Shown one piece after another: positions 10,290 through 18,758 of a stretch of 64,000 nt of DNA. Positions within the stretch are counted from its first letter, which is position 1; every line of letters starts with the position of its first letter. The notes under the pieces were generated by a model, which was not told the origin of the DNA, did not search any database, and saw nothing but the letters and a program-made list of their open reading frames with translations. The stretch comes from Flammeovirga pectinis (GTDB lineage: Bacteria > Bacteroidota > Bacteroidia > Cytophagales > Flammeovirgaceae): the NCBI RefSeq assembly GCF_003970675.1, contig NZ_CP034562.1, positions 1,922,001-1,986,000 on the forward strand. The letters run 5' to 3'. The translations under genes and the position numbers were made by a program.

Positions 10290-11270
10290 TTACCACTTTA
10301 TTTTAAATTCGGCATCCTCCATTCTATTTCCTTTTGCAGTATCTACAACAGCAAAATTGAACCCGTTTCTGATACTGAAACCGCCATATTCACCGTCTTT
10401 ATTTATTGCAATAAAACCTACTTGAAGGTTTTCCATTTTATTTTTATGCGTGTGCATTATTCTTTGTACAGCCATTTCGCAAGCCTCTGCAGGAGATTTA
10501 CCATTTCTCATGTGTTCTACAACCATTGCAGAACCAGCCGTTCTAATTACTGCCTCACCTAACCCTGTTGCACAAGCGGCACCAATTTCACCATCTACAA
10601 ATAAACCAGCTCCAATTAATGGAGAATCTCCAACTCTTCCGTGCATTTTATATGCAGCTCCAGAAGTAGTACATGCACCAGCAATATGTCCTTTTGCATC
10701 TATTGCTAAAGCACCAATTGTATCATGGTTTTCGATATTAATAACTGGCTTATATTCTGATTTCTTTAACCACTCTTCCCAATCTTTTTTAGATTTTTCA
10801 GTTAGCAGATTTTCTGATTTAAAGCCTTGGTCTAGTGCAAACTGTTTAGCTCCTTCACCTACTATCATTGCATGAGGTGTTTTTTCCATTACTAAACGAG
10901 CTACAGAAATTGGGTGCATTATGTCTTCAATAAAAGCTACTGCACCACATTCGTATTCATGGTTCATGATACAAGCATCAAGCGTAACTTTTCCATCACG
11001 GTCTGGTAATCCTCCATAACCAACACTTCTTTCATTTGGATCAGCTTCAGGAACTCTAACGCCTGCTTCTACTGCATCTAAAGAAGAACCTCCATTTTCT
11101 AAAATCTCCCATCCTGCTGCATTAGCACCAAAACCATGGTTCCAAGTAGAAATCATTAAAGGTTTATTCCCTTTTCTTTTACCTGCAAATGAAAAAGATT
11201 GTAATGTTGGAGTTAATAAAGCGGCTGATGATAATGCCGAAAATTTAAGAAAATCTCTTCTGCTACGCAT
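10290..11270 (-). CDS. N4-(beta-N-acetylglucosaminyl)-L-asparaginase (aspartylglucosaminidase), Tat-exported
   Basis: This 326-residue Ntn-hydrolase cleaves the GlcNAc-Asn bond of glycoasparagines, the last step in dismantling an N-linked glycan. The NHDTIG motif holds the predicted autocleavage site, with Thr184 becoming the N-terminal nucleophile; a substrate-binding GRVGDSPLIGAG loop and ATGLGE follow. The N-terminus MRSRRDFLKFSALSSAALL is a twin-arginine signal, unlike the Sec and lipoprotein signals of its neighbours, and it decides the start at 11270 rather than the longer frame. It is the first gene of the operon. Its place beside three GH92 and one GH20 genes is the main argument that the operon targets N-glycoproteins. 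Plain asparaginase activity is less likely given HDTIG. Confidence 0.93.
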   Translation of the reverse strand: MRSRRDFLKFSALSSAALLTPTLQSFSFAGKRKGNKPLMISTWNHGFGANAAGWEILENGGSSLDAVEAGVRVPEADPNERSVGYGGLPDRDGKVTLDACIMNHEYECGAVAFIEDIMHPISVARLVMEKTPHAMIVGEGAKQFALDQGFKSENLLTEKSKKDWEEWLKKSEYKPVINIENHDTIGALAIDAKGHIAGACTTSGAAYKMHGRVGDSPLIGAGLFVDGEIGAACATGLGEAVIRTAGSAMVVEHMRNGKSPAEACEMAVQRIMHTHKNKMENLQVGFIAINKDGEYGGFSIRNGFNFAVVDTAKGNRMEDAEFKIKW

Positions 11271-11311
11271 GCTAATATTGATTGATAGGTAATGCACTTA
11301 TTTATTGGTGT

Positions 11312-11360
11312 TAAATTTACACACTACATCACAAAAACGCACAAAAACGCACAAACAAGC
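11312..11360 (-). promoter_or_regulatory. Upstream region of the glycan operon with 10-bp tandem repeats
   Basis: The + strand at 11331-11360 reads acaaaaacgc twice in tandem, then an imperfect copy acaaacaagc. On the coding strand these are GCGTTTTTGT repeats at exact 10-base spacing, about one helical turn. A weak -7-like TAAATTTA lies at 11312-11319, about 40 bases before the asparaginase start. The arrangement fits a direct-repeat activator site, but no regulator is encoded nearby. Confidence 0.35.
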
Positions 11361-11560
11361 CTGTTTAAATGATATATATTAACATAATCGTGCAAGAAAA
11401 CGCAACGAGTGTAATCGTAAACTATGAACATATACCATTGAGGATCATAAATTGATGAGTTTATTTTATTAAAAAAACAGATAATTGATTTAAATATTTG
11501 AGAATCTATGCAATACTTGTAATTTCAAATAATGAACTATTTCATACCAATAAAACACAT

Positions 11561-13192
11561 ATGAACACTAACCAAAACTCATCTCAACCTACCTCATTTC
11601 AAGCTTTAATTGACGAACTAAAAGCAAAGCGTGAAAAGGTATTTTTAGGAGGTGGTCAGAAGAAAATTGATAAACACAAAGCAAAAGGAAAACTCACGGC
11701 AAGAGAACGTGTTGATTTATTAATCGACAGTAAAGAATCTTTTATTGAGATCGGTACTTTTACCGGAGAAGACATGTACAAAGAGCATGGAGGATGCCCT
11801 TCAGGCGGTGTAATTGTTGGCATTGGGAAGGTAGCTAAAAGACAATGCGTAATTGTGGCAAATGATGCAACTGTAAAGGCTGGAGCTTGGTTTCCTATCA
11901 CAGGAAAAAAGAACCTTAGAGCACAAGAAATTGCAATTGAAAATAAAATCCCAATTATTTATTTAGTTGATAGCGCTGGAGTTTACCTCCCTTTACAAGA
12001 TGAGATTTTCCCTGATAAAGAACACTTTGGAAGAATATTCAGAAACAATGCTATAATGTCTTCCGAAGGGATTCCTCAAATTGCAGCAATTATGGGGAGT
12101 TGCGTTGCAGGTGGAGCATACTTACCTATTATGTCTGATGAAGCACTTATTGTTGAAGGAACAGGATCTGTATTTTTAGCAGGTTCTTATCTTGTAAAAT
12201 CTGCAATTGGAGAGTCTATTGATAATGAAACATTAGGTGGAGCCACAACGCATTCAGAGATTTCTGGTGTAACAGACTACAAATGTGAAAACGATGAAGC
12301 CTGTTTAATTCAGATACGAAGTTTGATGGATAAAATGGGACATAATCCTAAGGCAGGATTTGACCGTTCTACTCCTGTTCTTCCTAAGAAACTAACTTCT
12401 GAATTAGTTGATCTATTACCTATTGATCGAACGAAACCATATAATATGGTTGAAATAATTCAACGTATTGTTGATAATTCTGAATTTGAGCAATACAAAG
12501 AAGGTTACGGCCAAAGTATATTATGTGGTTATGCTAGAATTGATGGATGGGCAGTTGGTATTGTCGCAAACCAAAGAACAATAGTAAAGTCTAAAACTGG
12601 CGAAATGCAAATGGGTGGTGTAATTTACTCTGATTCAGCAGATAAATCAGCTCGCTTTATTATGAACTGTAACCAGAAAAAAATCCCTTTACTCTTTATA
12701 CATGATGTTACCGGATTTATGGTAGGTAGTAGATCTGAACACAATGGAATTATTAAAGACGGTGCTAAAATGGTGAATGCAATGAGTAATTCCGTTGTAC
12801 CAAAATTTAGTCTTGTAGTAGGTAATTCGTATGGTGCTGGAAATTATGCCATGTGTGGAAAAGCATACGATCCTAGATTAATGCTTGCATGGCCAACTTC
12901 TCAGATTGCTGTAATGAGTGGAAAATCTGCTGCAACTACTCTTTTACAAATTAAAATAGCCACATTAAAAGGGCAAGGAAAAGAACTTTCTAAAGAAGAT
13001 GAAAAAGAGTTATTTGATGAAATCAAAACAAAATATGACTCTCAACTTTCTCCATATTATGCAGCTTCTCGATTATGGATTGATGAAGTTATTGCACCTA
13101 ATGAAACAAGGAAATATCTATCATTAGGAATTGAAGCAGCAAATCATGCTCCTATTGAAAAACGCTTTAATGTAGGTGTTATTCAAGCATAA
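11561..13192 (+). CDS. Acyl-CoA carboxylase carboxyltransferase (beta) subunit, methylcrotonyl-CoA type
   Basis: This 543-residue protein has the two-domain crotonase-like carboxyltransferase fold that moves CO2 from biotin to an acyl-CoA. The stretch VDSAGVYLPLQDEIFPDKEH, MGSCVAGGAYLPIMSDEA and the later GNSYGAGNYAMCGKAYDP match 3-methylcrotonyl-CoA carboxylase beta subunits (leucine breakdown) better than propionyl-CoA ones. I use the ATG at 11561; the frame runs back to a TTG at 11498, but those residues are not family-like. The partner biotin-carboxylase/BCCP subunit is not in the window. The gene stops one base before the convergent gene at 13194, with no terminator between them. Substrate choice is inference. 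Confidence 0.88.
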   Translation: MNTNQNSSQPTSFQALIDELKAKREKVFLGGGQKKIDKHKAKGKLTARERVDLLIDSKESFIEIGTFTGEDMYKEHGGCPSGGVIVGIGKVAKRQCVIVANDATVKAGAWFPITGKKNLRAQEIAIENKIPIIYLVDSAGVYLPLQDEIFPDKEHFGRIFRNNAIMSSEGIPQIAAIMGSCVAGGAYLPIMSDEALIVEGTGSVFLAGSYLVKSAIGESIDNETLGGATTHSEISGVTDYKCENDEACLIQIRSLMDKMGHNPKAGFDRSTPVLPKKLTSELVDLLPIDRTKPYNMVEIIQRIVDNSEFEQYKEGYGQSILCGYARIDGWAVGIVANQRTIVKSKTGEMQMGGVIYSDSADKSARFIMNCNQKKIPLLFIHDVTGFMVGSRSEHNGIIKDGAKMVNAMSNSVVPKFSLVVGNSYGAGNYAMCGKAYDPRLMLAWPTSQIAVMSGKSAATTLLQIKIATLKGQGKELSKEDEKELFDEIKTKYDSQLSPYYAASRLWIDEVIAPNETRKYLSLGIEAANHAPIEKRFNVGVIQA

Positions 13193-13193
13193 A

Positions 13194-13655
13194 TTAAATT
13201 GAGGTAGGGTTATACACTCCTAAACCAGGGTTTGCTCCAATTGGAGCATATTCTTGAAATTTTTGTTTAGGAAATCCTGCCTTTATTAATATCGTTGAAA
13301 CCGCAGAATGACAATTCCCTTCTGTTTCTGGTGTTTCGATATTCACTTCATATTCCAAACCTAAAGCATTAAACTCTTTATTGGCAAGGACAATAGCATT
13401 AATAGTATCAGGTAAACTTGTCTCAACAAACTTCATAATATTTATGCAGCCTAAAATTGATTTATTTGTAATAGTTCCTTCACTATATAACGTATTTGTC
13501 TCTTGTATCAATTTATCTTTTTTGAATGAAATTGTATATTCAATAATTTCTATCTCTCCATTTTCACTATGGATATATATAAAAGAATGAGATGCTATTG
13601 GAAGTATCTTTTCTAAAAAGAAAGGGAGGTTTAAAGGTCTTGTTACTAACCACAC
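13194..13655 (-). CDS. Hypothetical protein, start uncertain, possibly 5'-truncated
   Basis: I do not recognise this protein (153 residues from a GTG at 13653-13655). It has a mixed beta-rich composition with TPETEGNCHSAVSTILIKAGFP near the C-terminus and no signal peptide or membrane segment. The frame stays open upstream to about 13736 and encodes a protein-like sequence (FEYLVDKSPNFDKPGVWLV), but no ATG, GTG or TTG lies there. Either the GTG is the true start, a rare start codon is used, or the 5' end has been lost. It is convergent with the carboxyltransferase gene (1-base gap). Confidence 0.55.
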   Translation of the reverse strand: MWLVTRPLNLPFFLEKILPIASHSFIYIHSENGEIEIIEYTISFKKDKLIQETNTLYSEGTITNKSILGCINIMKFVETSLPDTINAIVLANKEFNALGLEYEVNIETPETEGNCHSAVSTILIKAGFPKQKFQEYAPIGANPGLGVYNPTSI

Positions 13656-13762
13656 ACCAGGTTTATCAAAGTTAGGAGACTTATCTACTAGGTATTCGAA
13701 GTCAAATAAGTTGAGTATATATTGATAAATAGTTAGTTAATCTAAAATAGTTTTATAATAAA

Positions 13763-13788
13763 AAAGGAGAAGCTTTCACTTCCCCTTT
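13763..13788 (-). terminator. Intrinsic terminator of the TonB-like gene cluster
   Basis: On the minus strand AAAGGGGAAG pairs with CTTCTCCTTT around a short loop, with one internal mismatch, and is followed by TTTTATTATAA. It starts four bases after the stop codon of the TonB-like gene and so closes the minus-strand cluster. Confidence 0.8.
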
Positions 13789-13791
13789 AAA

Positions 13792-14751
13792 TTATTTTGA
13801 ACGTATAATAAAAGTAATTCGTCCTGTTGTTATACTTGACCCAACACCTTCTGTGGAAGTTGGTTCAAATGCTAATTGTTCTACAGCACTCTTATATTTA
13901 TCAACTACTTGTTTTGTTACTGATCTAAATAACGTTTTTACAGAAATTACTTCTCCAAAATCATCAACTTGAATCTCAAAAACAATTTTACCTGTTTCAT
14001 GAGAATCATCTACAACATTTGGCGGGTCAATCCAATTCCAACCTGGCATATTTAATGCAGAACCGCCACTGCCACCTTTAGAATCCATTAATGCATCTGC
14101 ATTTACTGTTCCATGCTTACTACCTTGGTCACCTTTTGCTCCTTCAACATCTCCATTATTATTCTGTTTAGAAGCGTCCGTTTTGCCTGTAGACCCATCT
14201 GGTTTTGCCATTAATGTAGATGTATTAGGCTTCACTACTTTTGGTGGAGGAGTTTCTTTTTTCTCAACAGGTTTAGGATCTTTTTTAGGATCTGGCTGTT
14301 TCTTCTCTACTTTTTTTACAACTACTTTTGGTTTCTCTACAGTTTCTACAGACTCCTCAACGGGTGCATCTGTTACAGCTGTAGGTTGTTGGCTTGTTTC
14401 TTCCACAGGGTCTGGAGTTGGTGCAACTTCAGCAGGAGGTTCTGGTTCCTCAATTGTTTCTTCAATTACTTCAGGAGGTGCTTGTTCTTCTATTTCTGGA
14501 GAAGGCTTTGGCTCATCTAATGAATTCTCTTCTGAAGTAGTTGGTGTTTCTTCTTGCTGTTTTCCAAAACCAGCATCATCCAATCCAAAATTAACCTCAA
14601 TACCATATTGAGGAATTGGAGGATCTGGAGGAGACCATACTATTGTAAACCATGCTATAACTAAAATTATTACAACAGAGAGTATTGTTACAAGAACTGA
14701 TATATTCCTATTTTTCTTTTCTTGCTTTATTTCATAAGGTGATTTTTCCAT
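13792..14751 (-). CDS. TonB-like energy transducer
   Basis: This 319-residue protein has one N-terminal membrane anchor (about residues 19-40). A long Pro/Glu/Lys-rich spacer follows (about 60-180, with repeated PxPE, KK and KP blocks) that could span the periplasm, and then a Gly/Asn-rich hinge. The C-terminal domain (about 240-319) contains GKIVFEIQVDDFGEVISVK and AFEPTSTEG..., typical of TonB-family C-termini. TonB proteins carry inner-membrane proton-motive energy from ExbB/ExbD to outer-membrane receptors. It follows exbD by 9 bases and is the last gene of the cluster. Which outer-membrane partner it drives is not shown, but the barrel encoded at 17041 is the nearest candidate. Confidence 0.85.
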   Translation of the reverse strand: MEKSPYEIKQEKKNRNISVLVTILSVVIILVIAWFTIVWSPPDPPIPQYGIEVNFGLDDAGFGKQQEETPTTSEENSLDEPKPSPEIEEQAPPEVIEETIEEPEPPAEVAPTPDPVEETSQQPTAVTDAPVEESVETVEKPKVVVKKVEKKQPDPKKDPKPVEKKETPPPKVVKPNTSTLMAKPDGSTGKTDASKQNNNGDVEGAKGDQGSKHGTVNADALMDSKGGSGGSALNMPGWNWIDPPNVVDDSHETGKIVFEIQVDDFGEVISVKTLFRSVTKQVVDKYKSAVEQLAFEPTSTEGVGSSITTGRITFIIRSK

Positions 14752-14760
14752 ATCAAATAA

Positions 14761-15168
14761 TTATTTACCTACTGTAGCAGTAGGTTTTGTAGCAATAGAA
14801 ACTTTAGCTTTTAATCCTGTTGCAATACCTGCTACATTTACTAAATGTTGAACAGATACATCTTTATCAACAGTTAAAACAACTACTCCTTCTTGTTTTG
14901 CAGGTAATACTGCTCTTAATTCATCTTCTAAAAAACTAAGAGGCACTTCTACTTCGTTAACATAATAATGAAGATCTTTTGTAATACTTACATACACTTT
15001 TGGCATTACCTTTTTAGCTGCCTTACTACTCGGTACAGCAATAGGAAGCCCTGAAGGAGTTACAAAGTTAGATGTTAGCATAAAGAACACCAATAACAAG
15101 AAAATCATGTCTGTCATTGATGACATATTAAAAGTAGGATCGATTTTATTTTCTGGTTTTAATCCCAT
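14761..15168 (-). CDS. exbD: ExbD/TolR family biopolymer transport protein
   Basis: This 135-residue protein has the ExbD layout: a short cytoplasmic N-terminus, one membrane helix (about 19-35) with the conserved Asp20 in SSMTDMIFLLLVFFML, and a small periplasmic domain (about 40-130) with VVLTVDKDVSVQHLVNV. In the family this Asp is the proton-path residue facing the ExbB channel. It lies 8 bases after exbB and 9 before the TonB-like gene, the usual ExbB-ExbD-TonB order. TolR is the alternative, but no tolA, tolB or pal genes are near. Confidence 0.92.
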   Translation of the reverse strand: MGLKPENKIDPTFNMSSMTDMIFLLLVFFMLTSNFVTPSGLPIAVPSSKAAKKVMPKVYVSITKDLHYYVNEVEVPLSFLEDELRAVLPAKQEGVVVLTVDKDVSVQHLVNVAGIATGLKAKVSIATKPTATVGK

Positions 15169-15176
15169 AATCTTAA

Positions 15177-15863
15177 TTAATTAGGTGATTGTAATAACTC
15201 AATAAATTCGATTGTAACTACTTCCATCTTATGTACAACATCTTCAATTTGTCTTACAAGAAAGTTATACGATATATAAGCAAAAATACCAACAGCTAGT
15301 CCTCCAGCAGTTGTAATCATAGCTTCATAAATGCCAGATGATAATAATTTTGGACTTACAGAACCTTCTTCTTGAGAGATTGCTATAAACGCATTTATCA
15401 TACCTATTACAGTACCAAAGAAACCAATCATTGGTGCTGCTCCAGAGATCATACCTACTGTTGCTACAGATTTTTCTAATTTGTATAGTTCTACCTTAGC
15501 TATATTTTCAATACTCTTTTCTATTGTATTTAAATTTGAAGAAATATGTTTAAGACCTGCTTCTAACATTTTCCCCATTGGAGTAGTATCTCTCGCACAA
15601 TATTTTTTGGCAGCATCAATATCGCCTTTAAGTACTTGTGCTTTAACTTTATCTAATAATGCTCTAGGGTCTTTTTTTGCTTTTCGTATTGTTAGTACTC
15701 TATTGACTAAAATATACATTGCAATCACAAATAGAACACCTAGAATTACCATTGTAATCCCACCTTTTTCTATCAATTCAAAAAGTGATACACTTTCTTC
15801 TATAGTTGCTGCCATACCATTGGCAGGCATTTCTGTTCCTTGTAAAACGGACAATAAATTCAT
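15177..15863 (-). CDS. exbB: MotA/TolQ/ExbB family proton channel
   Basis: This 228-residue protein has three membrane helices: about 36-54 (VILGVLFVIAMYILV), about 140-165 (GAAPMIGFFGTVIGMINAF) and about 182-205 (AMITTAGGLAVGIFAYISYNF). A long cytoplasmic segment separates the first two. The APMIGFFGTVIGMI stretch is the family signature (usually APLLGLLGTVxGM). ExbB pentamers surround an ExbD dimer and form the proton-driven motor. It starts 35 bases after the HU/SPOR gene and 8 before exbD, so co-transcription is likely. Confidence 0.93.
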   Translation of the reverse strand: MNLLSVLQGTEMPANGMAATIEESVSLFELIEKGGITMVILGVLFVIAMYILVNRVLTIRKAKKDPRALLDKVKAQVLKGDIDAAKKYCARDTTPMGKMLEAGLKHISSNLNTIEKSIENIAKVELYKLEKSVATVGMISGAAPMIGFFGTVIGMINAFIAISQEEGSVSPKLLSSGIYEAMITTAGGLAVGIFAYISYNFLVRQIEDVVHKMEVVTIEFIELLQSPN

Positions 15864-15898
15864 GTTATTTGTTAGTGAAAAAGTCTTTATTTATTCGA

Positions 15899-16882
15899 TT
15901 AATAACGCCACACCCAAGCTCCTTTAAATGCTCTTTGAGTACTCTCTAAGTCAGCTTTAGCATCTTTATGAGATTGATACCCTTTTATGGCTACTCTATA
16001 TTTCCCTTTAGAAACAATCACGCCAACATCATCAAAGCCTTTCTTTTTAGCCTGTTTAATGGCTGCATCTGCTTGTTTTTGATTGTTAAACGATGAAATC
16101 ACAATATGATAATGCCCATCAGAATGCCCCGGTCTTCCCGTTTCTTCTTCTACAAACACCTCTTCCGTAACTTCTACTTCTTGAATATCATCATTTACTT
16201 TTTTGATATCAATTGTTGTTGTTTTCACATCAATTTCATTGTCCTCTTCTTGAATAGTTTCCTCTTCAATAACTTCTTCTTGTTGAGTTTCTTGTTCTGT
16301 TTTTACAACTACTGGAGTTGTAGGTTTAATTAAAAAGTAACCTACTGCAGTAAGAAGAAGTATTACAGGAATAGAAACATATAACCAAACTGGTTTAGAA
16401 CTTTTCTCTTCCTCTTCTTCTTCTAACTCACTATATTCTTCCTCTTCGTCTTGAATATCATTTTCCATTAAAGGAGTAGCTGTAATTTTAGGCAACCCAA
16501 AACTATCAGGTTCTATATTACTTTCAGATCTTTGTCTAAAACTAGTTTCTCCACTCTCATCAGTAAGAAAATAACCTAAATCTCCAATCGGTGCTATTTC
16601 TCCATCGTCTAAACGTTGCTGAAGATTTGCAACAAACATACTTACTTGAATCGCCACTTCGTCTTCATCTAAATCTTCTGTTTTAGAAATGAAAGTTACT
16701 AACGAATACATCTCTATATCATCTTCTGCTGATGAGAAAGAAATAGATACATGAGGAGGTTTAATTATGTTTCCTGATGGCGACACTTCTGCTCCACTTT
16801 CTTCAGACCAAAAGGTTCCCAAATCCGGTACAACGACCACACCCCAATCAAGAAGTGCACTTTTAATAGCTTCAGCAATCAT
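15899..16882 (-). CDS. HU-like (CCDC81-type) and SPOR domain membrane protein
   Basis: This 327-residue protein has three parts. Residues 1-105 resemble the bacterial HU-CCDC81 pair of domains found in Bacteroidota (AIKSALLDWGVVVVPDLGTF and GEIAPIGDLGYFLTDESG). An acidic stretch (141-160) precedes one membrane helix (165-186), and a Glu/Val-rich periplasmic linker leads to a SPOR domain (about 256-327, HYHIVISSFNNQKQADAAIKQ) that in other proteins binds denuded septal peptidoglycan. This places the HU part in the cytoplasm and SPOR at the cell wall. It lies directly upstream of exbB, which suggests a wall-anchoring role in the same machine. The function of the HU-like part is unknown. Confidence 0.85.
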   Translation of the reverse strand: MIAEAIKSALLDWGVVVVPDLGTFWSEESGAEVSPSGNIIKPPHVSISFSSAEDDIEMYSLVTFISKTEDLDEDEVAIQVSMFVANLQQRLDDGEIAPIGDLGYFLTDESGETSFRQRSESNIEPDSFGLPKITATPLMENDIQDEEEEYSELEEEEEEKSSKPVWLYVSIPVILLLTAVGYFLIKPTTPVVVKTEQETQQEEVIEEETIQEEDNEIDVKTTTIDIKKVNDDIQEVEVTEEVFVEEETGRPGHSDGHYHIVISSFNNQKQADAAIKQAKKKGFDDVGVIVSKGKYRVAIKGYQSHKDAKADLESTQRAFKGAWVWRY

Positions 16883-17040
16883 GTAATATATTTTTATAAA
16901 GAGTAATGCTCAAAAAAAAGTTAGCAGCGTAATTATTTATATTTCAAACTTTAAAAATGACATTTATAAAGTGATATACAACACAGCTACTTATAAAAAT
17001 AGGCATTCATTTACATAAAAACCTACTTTTTAATCATAAA

Positions 17041-18744
17041 TTAAAATCTATAGCTTACACCTGCAAGTAATTGAAAACCTTTAACATTATATCTGTAATA
17101 CTTTTGATAATTCTGAGAGAATAAATTATTCACCAATGCAAAAGCACCAAAATTGTCATTTATAGCATATTGGGCACTTAAATTCATATCAAAAATCACA
17201 GGTAAACTAAGTGTTTCTTGTTGTAAGGTAGTCTCGTTTACAGTTAATGCTTTTATTCCAATTTCATTATAAATTGTTGCTCCAAACGTCCATTTAGATA
17301 AGTATTTATATTTTACTCCTACTGTATTTACAGCCAATGGTCTATGGTATGCATCTTGAATAATACTATCGTTTAAGCTATACATGTTCCAATCTGTAGA
17401 AGCGGTTACTGACCACTCTCTTTTAGACCACGAACCTGAAACATTTACATTAAAAACACCTGTATTATTTTCTGTAGCATATAACATATCAAATCTAGAA
17501 ACATCTGTAAGGTCGTTTACTAAAAATCCCATATTCTGAGAAATAGCATACCCTAAACTTCCTCTAATTCCAATATTATCTATTACTATAGCGTCAACAC
17601 CGAGCTTAATATCAATCAATCTATTTTCATGTAAGAGTGATAAATTATTACTTACCCATGGGTTCATTGTTGTTACAGATTTGTAATTTACAAGATCTAA
17701 ATCTCCTTTAATTTCTAAAAACGCAGCCAATGCTTCTTCTTCTATCGTATATTCTACAAACACATCTGGATAAATGTAGAAATTCTTATCATAACTAGAA
17801 GTATCTCCACTGTACGCTATTTTAGCCCCAGCTTTTATATATAAATCATCTATTCTGGTTTCATATGCCGCTCCAAATTTAAACCAATTTCTATTTTGAT
17901 TAATATCGACATCAGAGGTTGTCTTATTTGAATATTGATTTATTGCTGCAACAAATTCTCCTATAATCTTTGAATTATCATCTAATTCATAATTACCGTT
18001 TACATCAATCCCAACCTCAAACTCTGCAGCGTTGTAATGATCATAACTATAATCAAAAAACAAATCTCCTTTAATTGAAAAATCTTGACCAGTAACATAA
18101 GAAGGCATTTCGTGTCCAATTTTAAAATTGATATTCGAAACAATCTGCTTAATACTATCTTGATCCACTAAGGTTTCATCACCTTCAAAACCATAAAAGT
18201 GAGTTCCTACTCTATTAAAGTTTAGAGAAACTGACGATGTTCCATAATCAGAATAATACTTTCCAAAACCATCAATTGTATTTAAACTCCCTGCCGACAA
18301 TTTCCTATAAACTGCACCCTCCTGAGAAGATTTATGCAAAAGATGAAATCCAAAATCTAAATTCGGGTTCGTATTATTATTTATACCCGCTTCAACAAAT
18401 GGGGTAACAAAATTTCCATAACCTAAACGGATATATTTGTCATAAAATGTTTTTTCTTCGTGCCCATCTAATACTGCTGGTAATTGCTTTGGAATAGAAT
18501 CTTGTATATCTACTTCGACTAGCTCTAAGTCATATTGTTGGGGTGTAGGCTGAATGTTTTTCTGAATTCTCTTAATTTTTTCATACTCTCTACCAACTAC
18601 CATTGGTAAATCATAATTAGAAATTTTTTCAATAATTACTTCAGCATTATCCAAATCAGAACTCTGAGAAGTCGACTGATTTGATTGTCCAAAAACATTA
18701 GCAGTACTCAACATTATCACTGCCAATCCGATATATTGTTTCAT
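17041..18744 (-). CDS. TonB-dependent-receptor-like outer-membrane beta-barrel without plug
   Basis: This protein of about 567 residues starts with a Sec signal (MKQYIGLAVIMLSTANVFGQ). An alternative ATG lies nine bases upstream. After a short N-terminal extension the rest is alternating beta strands rich in Tyr, Asn and Asp, ending ...NVKGFQLLAGVSYRF, with a C-terminal Phe as in barrel-assembly signals. The strand pattern near the end (NLFSQNYQKYYRY) recalls TonB-dependent receptors, but no N-terminal plug domain is visible. It follows the large TPR gene by 5 bases, so the two are surely one transcript. Its cargo is unknown. The ExbB/ExbD/TonB genes 1-3 kb downstream on the same strand suggest a shared system. 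Confidence 0.75.
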   Translation of the reverse strand: MKQYIGLAVIMLSTANVFGQSNQSTSQSSDLDNAEVIIEKISNYDLPMVVGREYEKIKRIQKNIQPTPQQYDLELVEVDIQDSIPKQLPAVLDGHEEKTFYDKYIRLGYGNFVTPFVEAGINNNTNPNLDFGFHLLHKSSQEGAVYRKLSAGSLNTIDGFGKYYSDYGTSSVSLNFNRVGTHFYGFEGDETLVDQDSIKQIVSNINFKIGHEMPSYVTGQDFSIKGDLFFDYSYDHYNAAEFEVGIDVNGNYELDDNSKIIGEFVAAINQYSNKTTSDVDINQNRNWFKFGAAYETRIDDLYIKAGAKIAYSGDTSSYDKNFYIYPDVFVEYTIEEEALAAFLEIKGDLDLVNYKSVTTMNPWVSNNLSLLHENRLIDIKLGVDAIVIDNIGIRGSLGYAISQNMGFLVNDLTDVSRFDMLYATENNTGVFNVNVSGSWSKREWSVTASTDWNMYSLNDSIIQDAYHRPLAVNTVGVKYKYLSKWTFGATIYNEIGIKALTVNETTLQQETLSLPVIFDMNLSAQYAINDNFGAFALVNNLFSQNYQKYYRYNVKGFQLLAGVSYRF

Positions 18745-18758
18745 TCTTGTCATGATAA

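Noticed and set aside
10450-10875. A 141-codon plus-strand frame inside the aspartylglucosaminidase gene
   Set aside because: It lies fully antisense to a gene with intact catalytic motifs and has no signal or family features.
386-11270. A complete polysaccharide utilisation locus
   Set aside because: No SusC/SusD pair, hybrid two-component sensor or sigma/anti-sigma pair is present, so I call it a glycan-degradation operon only.
11331-11360. A CRISPR-like repeat
   Set aside because: The 10-bp units are directly adjacent without spacers and occur only two to three times.
14183-14611. A 142-codon plus-strand frame rich in Gly, Ser and Phe
   Set aside because: It is the antisense of the Pro/Glu/Lys-rich spacer of the TonB-like protein; the composition mirrors that repeat.
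17041-18744. A full TonB-dependent receptor
   Set aside because: The N-terminal plug domain and TonB box are not visible; only a barrel-like part is present.
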